Shown: positions 33,782-43,117 of the stretch, piece by piece
How the letters are laid out: each line of letters opens with the position of its first letter
Position numbering within the stretch: the first letter of the stretch is position 1
Translations under genes and position numbers: made by a program
The notes under the pieces: generated by a model
Databases searched by the model: none
What the model saw: only the letters and a program-made list of their open reading frames with translations
Told to the model about the DNA's origin: nothing
Assembly: GCA_937923255.1 (NCBI GenBank)
Contig: CALAIL010000037.1
Span: 1-64,000 of the forward strand
Length of the DNA stretch: 64,000 nt
Direction: 5' to 3'
From: an uncultured Propionivibrio sp.
GTDB lineage: Bacteria > Pseudomonadota > Gammaproteobacteria > Burkholderiales > Rhodocyclaceae

Positions 33782-33797
33782 AAACTAAATATAGTCG
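33782..33797. promoter_or_regulatory. NrdR box 1
   Basis: AAACTAAATATAGTCG fits the NrdR consensus ACA-C-W-A-T-A-T-A-T-W-G-T in its central ACTAAATATAGT palindrome. It is paired with box 2. Confidence 0.7.
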
Positions 33798-33812
33798 ATT
33801 TTTTGCATTCAC

Positions 33813-33828
33813 ATACTAGATGTAGTAA
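33813..33828. promoter_or_regulatory. NrdR box 2
   Basis: ATACTAGATGTAGTAA is a second NrdR-type palindrome. Its centre is 31 bases from that of box 1, the three-turn spacing typical of paired NrdR sites. Confidence 0.72.
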
Positions 33829-34004
33829 TTTACAGGGCGTCGCCACATCGCCTGTGCGATGTTTTTTAGGTCATGGCGAACGCTACCGGCCGCCGCGATC
33901 CGGACCCGGTGCATGATTTTCCTGCCTGGCCACATAGTTGGTCAGCTATCGACGACATTTCATCCAAATTTGTCTGAATCTACCCAGAATTCAAGGAACC
34001 TCCC

Positions 34005-36887
34005 ATGAGCCAGAGTGAACAGCAACTGTCTTTCTCCGAAGTCGCCCAAGCACCAGAAATCCCGCCCTTAACCGAGCAGGAAATTTCCAGCGAAGTGCTC
34101 GCTGAAAAATACGCCAAGGGCACCGAAATCAATGTCCATGACGTACGTCGCCGCGTTGCCCGGGCGCTCGCCGCCCAGGAAGAAGAAAAGATGCGCGCCA
34201 AATGGGAAGAACGATTCCTGTGGGCGCAGGAAAACGGCTTTATTCCGGCCGGACGCATCAATTCAGCCGCTGGCACGCCGCTGGCGGCAACGCTCATCAA
34301 CTGTTTTGTGCAGCCGGTGGGGGATTCGATCGTCGAATTCGTCGATGGCCGCCCCGGCATTTACAGCGCGCTGGCCGAAGCGGCCGAAACCATGCGGCGC
34401 GGCGGCGGTGTCGGCTATGATTTTTCTTCAATCCGCCCGCAAGGCGCGCAGGTCAAAGGCACACAATCGCGCGCATCCGGGCCGGTGTCCTACATGCGCG
34501 TGTTCGATCGTTCCTGCGAAACCGTCGAATCCGCCGGCGCGCGGCGCGGCGCACAGATGGGCGTCCTGCGCTGCGATCATCCGGATATTGAGGTTTTCAT
34601 CCACGCCAAGGATAAAGGCGACCTGACGAACTTCAATATTTCGATTGGCGTGACCGATAGTTTTATGCAGGCTGTCGAGGAAGATGGCGAGGTCGAACTC
34701 GTACATCGCGCCGAACCGAACGCCGATATGAAAGCGGGCGGCGCCTACCAGCGCGACGACGGAATGTGGGTCTATCACAAAGTCCGCGCCCGCGATCTCT
34801 GGGATCAGGTCATGAAATCCACCTATGACCACGCCGAACCAGGCATCCTTTTCCTGGATCGTATGAACAAGGATAACAACCTCTATTACTGCGAGCAGAT
34901 CGAGGCGACCAACCCCTGCGCGGAGCAGCCCCTGCCCCCGTATGGTTGCTGCTGCCTCGGTTCGGTCAACCTGACATTGTTCGTCAGGCACCCGTTCTCC
35001 GACCGTGCCGAATTCGACTTTGAGTCCTTTGGCGAAGTCATCAAAGTATCAACGCGCATGCTCGACAATGTGCTCGACGTCACTGCCTGGCCGCTGGAAC
35101 GCCAGCGCCAGGAAGCGGCCAGCAAGCGCCGCATCGGTCTGGGTTTCACCGGCCTGGGCGATGCTCTGTGCATGCTGGGTCTGCGTTACGACACCACGGC
35201 GGCAACCGCGATGGGGGCGCGTATTTCCGAATTCATGCGCGATACGGCCTATCTTTCGTCGGTTGAGCTGGCCAAGGAGCGCGGCGCCTTTCCGTTGTTC
35301 AACGCCGAGCTGTACCTTTCCGGCGGCAATTTCGCCTCGCGCCTGCCTGCTACGATCAAGGCCGAAATCCGCAAGCATGGCCTGCGCAATTCGCACCTTC
35401 TTTCGATCGCGCCCACCGGCACCATCTCGCTGGCCTTTGCCGATAACGCCTCGAACGGCATCGAGCCGCCCTTCTCCTGGACTTACAACCGCAAAAAACG
35501 GATGCCGGACGGTACGCTCAAGGAATACGCGGTGGAAGATTACGCCTGGCGTCTGTTCCGCCATCTTGGTGGCGATGTCGAGCACCTACCGGATTACTTC
35601 ATCACTGCGCTGGAAATTTCGGCCAAAGCGCACAAAGACATGGTTGCCGCCGTTGCCCCCTACATCGACACGTCGATTTCGAAAACAGTCAACGTGCCGG
35701 CCGAATATCCCTACGAAGATTTTCAGGATCTGTATATGTCGGCCTGGAAGTCCGGATTGAAAGGGCTGGCGACCTATCGCCCCAACAGCGTGCTCGGCTC
35801 AGTCCTTTCGGTCGAACCGAAAAAGGCCGACGAGAAGAAGCAGCCACAAGATTTCGTCAATGGCGATGCCAACCGACGCCTGTCGATCAAAACGTTGCCC
35901 GCGCCCGTACTTGCCAGCCTGCGCTGGCCGGGGCGCCCCGAATTGCCGGAAGGCAACCTGGCCTGGACGTATATGATCGAGCACGAACTCGGTAAATTTG
36001 CGCTGTTCGTCGGTCATGTTGAACAAGAAGGACGCGTCTGGCCGTTCGAGGCCTGGGTCAACGGCCCCGCACAGCCCCGCGGCCTGGGCGCCGTCGCGAA
36101 AACGCTGTCAATGGACATGCGTGCCGACGACCACGGCTGGCTCAAACTCAAGCTCGAATCGCTTGCGCGCACGCCCGATGGCGAAGGCTTCGACATGCCC
36201 TTCCCGCCGTATGGCGAACGCAAACGCATGCCTTCTGTCGTTTCGGCCATGGCCAGATTGATTGAATACCGCGTCAAGCAGCTCGACGCTTTCAACAAGT
36301 CCGGACCAACCCCCGTGCTTGACGCACTGTTCAGCCTCAAAGAGCCGAAGACCGGAACAGACGGCACCTTGTCCTGGACAGTCGATATCTATAATCCGGC
36401 GACCGAGGAAGACTTTGTTCTGGGCCTCAAGGAAATCACTTTGCCTGACGGCGTCACGCGTCCTTACTCGGTCTGGCTATCCGGCAATTATCCGCGCGCG
36501 CTTGACGGTCTGACCAAACTGCTTTCGCTCGATATGCGCGTGCTCGATCCGGCCTGGATTGGCATGAAGCTGCGCAAGCTGCTCGATTACCCGGAACCCC
36601 TCGGCGATTTTATGGCGTTCGTTCCAGGTTCGCGCAAACAGCAGACCTATCCGTCAACCGTTGCCTACATCGCACGGCTCATCATCCACCGCTACGCGAT
36701 GCTTGGCATCCTCGACGAAAACGGACTGCCTTTGCAGCAGATGGGAATTCTGGAGGCGCCAGCCAGCCGTACCTCGCCCAAACCTACCGCAGGTAAGTTA
36801 TGTGCCGAATGCGGCAACTACACGATGATCCGCAAGGATGGCTGTGACTTCTGCACGGCCTGCGGCGCTGTTGGCACCTGCGGTTAA
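34005..36887 (+). CDS. nrdJ: adenosylcobalamin-dependent ribonucleotide reductase (class II)
   Basis: A 960-residue oxygen-tolerant class II reductase making dNDPs with coenzyme B12. The barrel domain has NPCAEQPL (303-310) with the radical-site cysteine and glutamate, [10 protein letters not shown] directly after, and [13 protein letters not shown]. The C-terminal third carries two TSCPD-type repeats (about 655-760 and 790-885), and the end is a zinc ribbon (CAECGNY and CDFCTACG). AAGGAA precedes the ATG. Two NrdR-like boxes upstream indicate control by NrdR. Confidence 0.93.
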   Translation: MSQSEQQLSFSEVAQAPEIPPLTEQEISSEVLAEKYAKGTEINVHDVRRRVARALAAQEEEKMRAKWEERFLWAQENGFIPAGRINSAAGTPLAATLINCFVQPVGDSIVEFVDGRPGIYSALAEAAETMRRGGGVGYDFSSIRPQGAQVKGTQSRASGPVSYMRVFDRSCETVESAGARRGAQMGVLRCDHPDIEVFIHAKDKGDLTNFNISIGVTDSFMQAVEEDGEVELVHRAEPNADMKAGGAYQRDDGMWVYHKVRARDLWDQVMKSTYDHAEPGILFLDRMNKDNNLYYCEQIEATNPCAEQPLPPYGCCCLGSVNLTLFVRHPFSDRAEFDFESFGEVIKVSTRMLDNVLDVTAWPLERQRQEAASKRRIGLGFTGLGDALCMLGLRYDTTAATAMGARISEFMRDTAYLSSVELAKERGAFPLFNAELYLSGGNFASRLPATIKAEIRKHGLRNSHLLSIAPTGTISLAFADNASNGIEPPFSWTYNRKKRMPDGTLKEYAVEDYAWRLFRHLGGDVEHLPDYFITALEISAKAHKDMVAAVAPYIDTSISKTVNVPAEYPYEDFQDLYMSAWKSGLKGLATYRPNSVLGSVLSVEPKKADEKKQPQDFVNGDANRRLSIKTLPAPVLASLRWPGRPELPEGNLAWTYMIEHELGKFALFVGHVEQEGRVWPFEAWVNGPAQPRGLGAVAKTLSMDMRADDHGWLKLKLESLARTPDGEGFDMPFPPYGERKRMPSVVSAMARLIEYRVKQLDAFNKSGPTPVLDALFSLKEPKTGTDGTLSWTVDIYNPATEEDFVLGLKEITLPDGVTRPYSVWLSGNYPRALDGLTKLLSLDMRVLDPAWIGMKLRKLLDYPEPLGDFMAFVPGSRKQQTYPSTVAYIARLIIHRYAMLGILDENGLPLQQMGILEAPASRTSPKPTAGKLCAECGNYTMIRKDGCDFCTACGAVGTCG

Positions 36888-37230
36888 GGATATCGAAGCC
36901 AAGCGATTGCAGCGCCGCGTCATCCGCGCGGCGCTGCATGAATAGCGCAATGTAAATATCTCTTACAGGCAAAACTCCTCAGTTTTATCCGCGAACGTAG
37001 ATCATCCGCCATACCACCCGTCTTTGGCAGATCGTGTCAAACATCTACGAGTCATCTGAAAGCATTTTCAGGTACAGTACGCCGGGTTTGGCAGCGCGCA
37101 TCACAATTATCGGCACGCCGTACAGCCGTCCGACCCATCACAATGGCTTTTATTGGCAAAGGATTTCGTAAAAAATTGGATTCCCTGACTGTACGCTACC
37201 ATTACGAATCACTTTGTCTTTGTACATCCC
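36888..37230. other. gap after nrdJ with a strong hairpin
   Basis: A long inverted repeat GCAGCGCCGCG-tcatccg-CGCGGCGCTGC at 36909-36936 follows the nrdJ stop by 22 bases; it lacks a U-tract but may still mark the transcript end. The remaining sequence up to 37230 holds no gene I can support. Confidence 0.45.
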
Positions 37231-37899
37231 ATGCTGCCGATTATTCCTGCCATTCCTCTTGATAGCATCGAGCGGACGCTTTATGCCTCAGCCGACATTA
37301 CGGCGGCCTTCGTCGCATCGATCAGCGGCGCCCAGGCCGCGCGGCAACGCCGGCTTGACCTGTTTGGCCTCATCATCATCGCTTATCTCACGGCCATGGC
37401 GGGCGGAATCTTTCGTGACCTCTGCATCGGCGCCCTGCCGCCCATCGGACTGGCCGATTGGCGCTACCTCTGCGCGACACTGGCCGGCGGCGCAATCGTG
37501 CTCTATGCGCCGCAATGGTTTGACCGCTTCAAACATCCTGTGGCTTTTTTTGATGCGCTGGCACTCGGTTTTTACGCCGTCGTCGGAGCGCAAAAAGCGC
37601 TTTTTTACGGCCATAACGCCCAAGTCGCCATTCTGCTGGGCACAGCAACGGCAGTCGGTGGCGGTGTAGTCCGTGACATCCTGCTTGCCCGCATTCCCAA
37701 TATTCTCCGTAAGGAAATCTATGCCGTCGCGGCACTGACCGGCGCAGGCATTCAGGTGCTTGGCAACACGCTCGGCTGGTCGGCGACTTTTACCCCCTGG
37801 CTCGGCGCTTCGGCCTGTATTCTCATTCGCCTGCTGTCATTGAAATATGGCTGGCATCTGCCGCTTTCCCGTACCGAAGATGAGGAGCCAACACGGTAA
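37231..37899 (+). CDS. TRIC-type (UPF0126) membrane protein
   Basis: A 222-residue inner-membrane protein with about seven helices made of two similar halves. The paired glycine motifs TAMAGGIFRDLCIG (about 51-64) and TAVGGGVVRDILLAR (about 138-152) are the hallmark of the trimeric intracellular cation channel family (YicG/UPF0126). It would conduct monovalent cations; the physiological role in bacteria is unclear. Confidence 0.87.
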   Translation: MLPIIPAIPLDSIERTLYASADITAAFVASISGAQAARQRRLDLFGLIIIAYLTAMAGGIFRDLCIGALPPIGLADWRYLCATLAGGAIVLYAPQWFDRFKHPVAFFDALALGFYAVVGAQKALFYGHNAQVAILLGTATAVGGGVVRDILLARIPNILRKEIYAVAALTGAGIQVLGNTLGWSATFTPWLGASACILIRLLSLKYGWHLPLSRTEDEEPTR

Positions 37900-37909
37900 A
37901 AGCGCATCA

Positions 37910-38165
37910 AAGGCGCCTGCCCTGTAGCCCTTGTAAACAGGGCCTCTCAGAGGCGGCGCCCGGAGATCCTTTATCCACGCGGGTTTCAGAGGGGCTGGAA
38001 TCGCCCTGTTGTCGCGGACTCCGGCGGTATCTGGCCGGCTGGCGATAGTGGACTGGCTACAACTGTCTGGCCTGAAGCCCGCGTATTTCGGGCATCTCCG
38101 GGCACCCCATCGGAAACCATTTATCCACTTAGGCTTCCTGGCGCCTCACCGGAAACGCCTTACCC
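37910..38165. repeat. REP/BIME-like repeat cluster
   Basis: Diverged units including AGCCCTTGTAAACAGGGCCT, CCTTTATCCACGCGGGTTTC, AAGCCCGCGTATTTCGGGCA and CATTTATCCACTTAGGCTTC, lying between two convergent genes. Confidence 0.6.
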
Positions 38166-38175
38166 AGCCGACGAT

Positions 38176-38490
38176 TTACGGCCGCGTCCGGTAAACCTCG
38201 CGTCCGGCATTGCGGATGTCACGGCGCAATTGCCGCCGCTCTTCTGGCGACAGGCGACGAAAATGCTGCACTTCGGGCGGCTCCCCGGCATGTTCATACC
38301 CATGCGCTTGTGAAGGCGCGCGCTCGCCAAAATCTTCTCCTTGTGGCGATACCCAGGCGGCCGGGCGCTGACCGTGCGGTAATTCGCCCTCCTCCCCACC
38401 GCGCCTTGCGTGAGCGTATGGCGCAAATAGCCCCAATAACACCGCCAATGCTGCGATGAAACGAAAGCGTTGTTTCACGGTGTTATCCAT
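38176..38490 (-). CDS. small exported protein of unknown function
   Basis: A 104-residue protein with a signal peptide (1-28, basic start, FIAALAVLLGLFAPYAHA with an AxA cleavage site). The mature part is charged and ends RRLSPEERRQLRRDIRNAGR, a motif common at the C-terminus of small exported proteins in betaproteobacteria that I cannot assign a role. The frame could begin one codon earlier with TTG. It is convergent with the TRIC gene. Confidence 0.7.
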   Translation of the reverse strand: MDNTVKQRFRFIAALAVLLGLFAPYAHARRGGEEGELPHGQRPAAWVSPQGEDFGERAPSQAHGYEHAGEPPEVQHFRRLSPEERRQLRRDIRNAGREVYRTRP

Positions 38491-38831
38491 CAAATGACTT
38501 TACTGGGCATAAAAAACACGAGGTATCGGATGCGGATATTGTACTCGGGTACTCCGTGAGCGCATTGTAAAGATTGTGAATTCACTAGACAGGGGATGCT
38601 TTTCTGTGAGTTCCTAGATTACGAGAAAGCGAACGCAATGATACAGATCATCTGATTTTTGGGCTCACACAAAGATGTAATGATTTGTTTCCTCTATTTT
38701 TCGTGAATCCATGCTCTCCATTTCTCTTCATCTTTCCACTTTCCCTAAGTCGGCTTTCTAATCCGGCTCTCCAATAATCTCAAGCAGCAAATAAACAATA
38801 TAAGAACCGACCCGGCCATCGGATGACAGCT
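38491..38831. other. AT-richer gap between two minus-strand genes
   Basis: No gene is supported. It should hold the promoter for the small exported protein and the end of the envZ-like transcript; no clear hairpin with a U-tract is seen. Confidence 0.35.
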
Positions 38832-40199
38832 TCAAGCACGCTGGCTTTTTGTGGGGTCGTCAAAAAGCGGACTTGCCGATCGCGATAATGAAAGCGGCAG
38901 ATCAAGGCGGGCCAGCAGGCCGCCGCCCGCACGTGGACACAGGTGCAGAGAGCCGCCGTGCAAGCGTGCGATGCGCTCGACGATCGCCAGTCCCAGACCC
39001 GTGCCATCAACATTGCTACGGGCAGTGTTATGGCGGGTAAAGGGACGTTTGAGCCGCTCCAGCTCTTCAGGCGGAATTCCCGGGCCGCGATCCATGACAT
39101 CAACCCAAAGATGACCATTTGTCTGGCAAGCGGTAATCGTAATCTCGCCGCCGCCATATTTCCGGGCATTGTCGATCAGATTGGTCAAGGCGCGGGTCAG
39201 CGCTTTGCGCCGACCAGCCAGCGGCGGCAACGCGTCGAGATGCACCGTCAGATGACAATCCGCCGTGCGACGAATAGATTCGGCGACCTGCCGGATCAGG
39301 GCGCCGATATCGCACGGCTCGGCCGGCTCATCGTTACCGCGCGCATAATCGAGAAACTGACCGATGATGGCGTCCATCTGCTCGATATCGCTGGCAACCG
39401 CCTGGCGCGCCGCTTCATCGGCAATCGACATTTCCGATTCCAGCCGCAAACGCGCCAGCGGGGTGCGCAGGTCGTGCGAAATACCGGCCAGCACTTCGGT
39501 ACGTTCGGCATCTATGCGTTTGAGATCTTCCGACATACGGTTGAATGAAGCGGCCAATCGCGCCAATTCGCAGGCGCCATTTTCGGGAATCGGTTCAGGA
39601 TGCAGGCCAAGCCCCACCGCTTGCGCCGCTTCCATCAACTTCCGCAATGGCCGTGTAATGCGGGAAACGATCAGCCAAGCCACCAGCATCGCCAGCAACA
39701 GGGCTAGACATCCCCAGCCCAGCCAATACAACGGAAACTCGCTCTCGGCGCGTTTTCCCGGCAGCATGAGCCAGTATTCGGCCTCCTCGGAGGCATAGAG
39801 CGGAAAGCTGACCCAAATGCCGGGCTGATCGTTGACTGCGCCCGCAAACCGTGTTCCAGCCCCCAGTTCGGCACGCGTTGCCGCAATAAAATCGCGGAAA
39901 AACGGCGTATCGGGCAAATCCTTAACGACATCACCCGGTTCAATCGGATAAATCTGCACGCCTTCATTTTCAGCAAGATCACGCAGCAAAGCCATGCGCC
40001 ACTCCGGGTTGGCGGCAACCAAGGCTGCCCGAGTCAGATTGACGACACTGACTGTAAGCTGGCCGAGTTGCCGGGCGCGCGGTGCGTGTTCAGTGAGGGT
40101 GATCAGTGTCGCCCAGATGGAAATGCAGACAGCCAGCAGAATGCTGATCAGCAGAAAGGTACGGACGAGCAGCGTGCGTGGATAAAAACGGCTGAGCAT
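38832..40199 (-). CDS. envZ: EnvZ-like sensor histidine kinase
   Basis: A 455-residue inner-membrane kinase. It has one membrane segment at about 10-32, a periplasmic domain (33-155), a second segment (about 158-180), a HAMP domain, then the phosphoacceptor His242 in ISHDLRTPLARLR, and the ATPase boxes NLIDNARKYGG (N), DRGPGIPPEE (G1) and GTGLGLAIVERI (G2). It is the partner of the response regulator 17 bases upstream. The start at 40199 lies just past the regulator stop; the longer frame would overlap it. Confidence 0.87.
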   Translation of the reverse strand: MLSRFYPRTLLVRTFLLISILLAVCISIWATLITLTEHAPRARQLGQLTVSVVNLTRAALVAANPEWRMALLRDLAENEGVQIYPIEPGDVVKDLPDTPFFRDFIAATRAELGAGTRFAGAVNDQPGIWVSFPLYASEEAEYWLMLPGKRAESEFPLYWLGWGCLALLLAMLVAWLIVSRITRPLRKLMEAAQAVGLGLHPEPIPENGACELARLAASFNRMSEDLKRIDAERTEVLAGISHDLRTPLARLRLESEMSIADEAARQAVASDIEQMDAIIGQFLDYARGNDEPAEPCDIGALIRQVAESIRRTADCHLTVHLDALPPLAGRRKALTRALTNLIDNARKYGGGEITITACQTNGHLWVDVMDRGPGIPPEELERLKRPFTRHNTARSNVDGTGLGLAIVERIARLHGGSLHLCPRAGGGLLARLDLPLSLSRSASPLFDDPTKSQRA

Positions 40200-40216
40200 T
40201 CCCGTACCATTGAGTT

Positions 40217-40933
40217 TCAACGGTTTTGGCCGTCGGGTACGAATACGTAACCAAACCCCCAAACGGTTTGCAGATAGCGCGGATTGGCCGGGTCTGGTTC
40301 AACCAGCTTGCGCAGGCGTGACACCTGAACGTCAATGGTACGGTCAAAAGGCCCTTGTTCCCGCCCGCGCGCGAGCGACATCAGGCGGTCGCGCGAGAGT
40401 GGCTGCCGCGGATGTTCAAGCAACGCTTTCAGGACAGCAAATTCACCGGTCGTCAGCGATAGGGTTTCACCGTTCTTTTTGAGTTCCCGCGTCGCCAGAT
40501 CGACTTCAACCTCGCCAAAAACGATACGTTTATCCTCTACGGTCGACGCTCCCGGCACCACGTCGATCCGGCGGCGTAATACCGCCTGAATACGGGCAAC
40601 GAGTTCCCTGGGGTTGAACGGTTTGGGCAGATAGTCGTCCGCCCCCATTTCCAGTCCGACGATACGGTCGATTTCATCGCCCTTGGCCGTTAGCATGATA
40701 ATCGCCAGCTGCGGATCATCGGCACGCAGACGGCGGCAGATCGACAGCCCGTCTTCGCCAGGCAGCATCAGGTCGAGCACAATCAGATCAAAGCGATAGC
40801 GTGAGACGGCTTTATCCATGGCGACGGCGTTCTCTGCCGTACGCACGAAAAAACCCTGTTCGCCGAGATAGCGTTGCAGAAGATCCCTTAAACGTTTGTC
40901 GTCATCTACGACGAGAATTTTACGGTCGGCCAT
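40217..40933 (-). CDS. ompR: OmpR-family response regulator
   Basis: A 238-residue regulator. The receiver domain (1-120) has DDD at 10-12, the phosphoacceptor Asp54 in IVLDLMLPGEDG, and KPFNPREL with the conserved lysine. The C-terminal winged helix has LTTGEFAVLKALLEHPRQPL and VSRLRKLVEPDPANPRYLQT as in OmpR. AGGAG before the ATG at 40933 sets the start. The pair likely answers to envelope or osmotic conditions, by analogy with OmpR/EnvZ. Confidence 0.9.
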   Translation of the reverse strand: MADRKILVVDDDKRLRDLLQRYLGEQGFFVRTAENAVAMDKAVSRYRFDLIVLDLMLPGEDGLSICRRLRADDPQLAIIMLTAKGDEIDRIVGLEMGADDYLPKPFNPRELVARIQAVLRRRIDVVPGASTVEDKRIVFGEVEVDLATRELKKNGETLSLTTGEFAVLKALLEHPRQPLSRDRLMSLARGREQGPFDRTIDVQVSRLRKLVEPDPANPRYLQTVWGFGYVFVPDGQNR

Positions 40934-41133
40934 GCACAACTCCTGATGAAAGCGCCTGCCTCCAAGAATGAAAGCCGGCAGAATCATACCGCAAGCCGGC
41001 GCTATTCGCCGGATAACGGCGCAAACTCAAGGGCAAGTTTGGGTAATAAAAATCGCTGCAAACCTGATGCCGTAAAGCATTAATTGGCGTCAAAATCCTT
41101 GCAATGAACCCAAGAGGGTTGTCGACAGGCACC
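40934..41133. other. promoter region of ompR-envZ
   Basis: About 200 bases before the repeat cluster with no gene; the minus-strand promoter of the two-component operon must lie here, but I cannot place its boxes. Confidence 0.35.
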
Positions 41134-41290
41134 CCGGAACCCCGCGTAAACAGGGCGTTTCCCGGCACCTCCCCGGAAACCCGCGTGGATAAAGGGATTC
41201 CGGGTGCCTGCCCGGAGGCGCCCTGTTTATAAGGGTTTCAGGGCCCCCCTTCGGAGATGCCCTGTTTACGCGGGGTTCCGGGGCGCCCAA
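41134..41290. repeat. REP/BIME-like repeat cluster
   Basis: Four units in about 155 bases: AACCCCGCGTAAACAGGGCG, AACCCGCGTGGATAAAGGGA, GCCCTGTTTATAAGGGTTTC and GCCCTGTTTACGCGGGGTTC, alternating in orientation around GGGTGCCTGCCC-like centres. Confidence 0.75.
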
Positions 41291-41330
41291 AAGCAAAAGC
41301 CCGGCGGGCTTGCGGCTTCACCGGGCTTGG
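41288..41330 (-). terminator. terminator of the GTPase operon
   Basis: On the minus strand AAGCCCGG and CCGGGCTT form a stem followed by TTGCTTTT, about 40 bases after the last gene's stop. Confidence 0.6.
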
Positions 41331-41369
41331 CGCCCGCCATAAATATCACGGGCGTTGAAAGAGCGTAGC

Positions 41370-42116
41370 TCAGTCGATCAAGGTATGCATCAGGTCGATC
41401 ATAAACTCGACGTCTTCCTGCGGCGTCACTTCCCAATGATCCAGTCCCAAATCCTTGAGGATTGCTGCCTCTTTCGGATCATTGGCCATTCCGGCAAGTG
41501 CCGCTTGCAGTTGCGCGGCATGGTCTGCGAATTTTGGGCCAGCCAGCAACATGTGTTTAACGACGCTGATCTGGCTGCGGACCAAGGGATGAAGCGAACC
41601 GCGCACAATGGCAGACAGTCCATCATAACCACGCGCCGGGAAAATACCGACATCTGCCGTACCGCTCATCAAGGCCTTGGCAATCAGCACATACGTCGGG
41701 CAAGTCGTTTGCTTCACGTCGGCAGGCGCAATGTCAGCCGGCTCGAGCATAATCATGCCCATCATCAGCACATCAGGATCCCCACTTGACGCTATGGTAA
41801 TTCCGGGCTTGAGGTCTTCGATGCGTTTGACCGGCGAACTGGCGGATACGGCCACGACTGCTTCATCTGCCAAATCACTGGGATGTGCAATGGCAATGAA
41901 CTGCTTTTCTCGAACAAGCATGGCAGCGTCGGCCGGATTGGCGTAAATCAGGTCGATTTGATCGGCAGCGATGGCTTCGCGCTGCTTTTCAAAGCTGTCG
42001 TAGAGCGCCAAATGACAGGGAATATCCAGCTTCTTTTGCAGCCAGGTGTTGAAGATATGCCAGGAAGCGAGTTTGTCGGGACTAAAATCCGGACTGACGG
42101 ACAGGTTGAATGTCAT
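41370..42116 (-). CDS. PhnD/SsuA-type binding protein without signal peptide
   Basis: A 248-residue protein with the fold of phosphonate/sulfonate-binding proteins: FNLSVSPDFSPDKLASWHIF at the start, DLIYANPADAAMLVREK near residue 60 and a hinge region PGITIASSGDPDVLMMGM. It lacks any signal peptide, so it should stay in the cytoplasm and act as a ligand sensor instead of a transporter part. Its ATG overlaps the PAS gene stop by ATGA. It is last in the seven-gene operon. Confidence 0.75.
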   Translation of the reverse strand: MTFNLSVSPDFSPDKLASWHIFNTWLQKKLDIPCHLALYDSFEKQREAIAADQIDLIYANPADAAMLVREKQFIAIAHPSDLADEAVVAVSASSPVKRIEDLKPGITIASSGDPDVLMMGMIMLEPADIAPADVKQTTCPTYVLIAKALMSGTADVGIFPARGYDGLSAIVRGSLHPLVRSQISVVKHMLLAGPKFADHAAQLQAALAGMANDPKEAAILKDLGLDHWEVTPQEDVEFMIDLMHTLID

Positions 42117-42601
42117 GACGCCTCCTTCGCCTTGAGATCTGCATATACCGGGATGAGCGATTCAATCTTGGTGCGCGAGGGCTTGCGGCGCACCGAAGTG
42201 TAGCCGACGATCTTGCCGCCGCGAATATTGGGAACAACGACGGCATATACCCAGTAATATCCACCGTCCTTGCGCAGATTCTTGACGTATCCGTGCCATT
42301 TTTTTCCCGACTGAACTGTCGTCCACAAATCGGCAAAAGCCGCCTTGGGCAGATCCGGATGACGCAGAATGCTGTGCGGCTGACCAATCAGCTCTTCGCG
42401 CGTATAGCCGGACATATCGACGAACGCTTGATTACATTGCGTGATAATGCCCGCCGGGTCGGTACAGGAAACGATCAGTTTGCCTTCCGGAAAATCCGTT
42501 TCGATATCAGTGACGAAAATTTTGCGCTGACTTCCATCGTAATACGCCAGCGTATATTCCTTGCCAGAGCCAACGACCTGGCTAGGCTCCATGTCTTTCA
42601 T
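42113..42601 (-). CDS. PAS-domain protein, Aer-like
   Basis: A 162-residue single-domain PAS protein. Residues about 38-150 match the Aer-type sensor: ITQCNQAFVDMSGYTREELI, GQPHSILRHPDLPKAAFADLW, and KNLRKDGGYYWVYAVVVPN. Aer-type domains bind FAD and read redox state; here flavin binding is inferred. There is no output domain, so it must signal through another protein of the operon. It overlaps the PhnD-like gene by four bases. Confidence 0.82.
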   Translation of the reverse strand: MKDMEPSQVVGSGKEYTLAYYDGSQRKIFVTDIETDFPEGKLIVSCTDPAGIITQCNQAFVDMSGYTREELIGQPHSILRHPDLPKAAFADLWTTVQSGKKWHGYVKNLRKDGGYYWVYAVVVPNIRGGKIVGYTSVRRKPSRTKIESLIPVYADLKAKEAS

Positions 42602-42717
42602 GATAGTCCTCGTAAAATCATTTATTCAGAGTGCATGCGTCAGACCTGCCGATAAACGGCAGACTCGCCGCACATCCGAACCGGAGATCGGTCATCAATG
42701 AGGCCGCCGATCGGTCT

Positions 42718-43080
42718 TTAGATCATTTTGGCAATACTTTCAGAAGCACGCCTGACATCGAGGAAAATCAGGCCAAGCTTGGCGTTCGGTTTGGCGAGAA
42801 CGGTAACCACGGCTTCCTTGCCTGCGCCAGTCAAAATGACGAAACCTTGGCTGCCTTTGATCAGCACCTGTTCAAGGGTCCCCCGCGCCAGTTCCTGCGC
42901 GGTGCGATCGCCCAATGACAACATGGCGGCACTCATCGCGCCCATGCGGTCCTCGTCGAATCCTTGTGGCATCAGCGAAGCCATCATCAGACCATCAATG
43001 GAAATGATGGCCGAGGCCTCAATATCGGTAGAGCTGCCATTGAGGTCATTCAATACGGATTTAAGCATGTCTGCAAGCAT
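42718..43080 (-). CDS. roadblock/LC7 domain protein
   Basis: A 120-residue protein that is one roadblock/LC7 domain: IEASAIISIDGLMMASLMP at the first strands, MSAAMLSLGDRTAQELARG in the helix, VLIKGSQGFVILTGAGKEAV in the last strands. Such proteins (MglB, CvnB) pair with small GTPases. It lies between the second roadblock protein and the PAS gene. Confidence 0.85.
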   Translation of the reverse strand: MLADMLKSVLNDLNGSSTDIEASAIISIDGLMMASLMPQGFDEDRMGAMSAAMLSLGDRTAQELARGTLEQVLIKGSQGFVILTGAGKEAVVTVLAKPNAKLGLIFLDVRRASESIAKMI

Positions 43081-43117
43081 GGATATGCCTCCTTAGGTAA
43101 AAATTGAAAAATGCCGA

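Larger units (their letters stand above)
33502..34004. other. nrdJ control region
   Basis: The gap between divergent ackA and nrdJ contains two NrdR-like boxes (separate entries), an inverted repeat GGCGTCGCCACATCGCCTG (about 33837-33860), and no gene. I found no cobalamin riboswitch: neither the B12-box nor the conserved helix layout is readable. Confidence 0.45.

Noticed and set aside
33502..34004. Cobalamin riboswitch before the B12-dependent reductase
   Set aside because: No B12-box or conserved helix pattern is readable; the paired NrdR-like boxes explain regulation better.
36909..36936. Strong hairpin after nrdJ as a rho-independent terminator
   Set aside because: The stem is convincing but no U-tract follows, so it is only noted as a hairpin.
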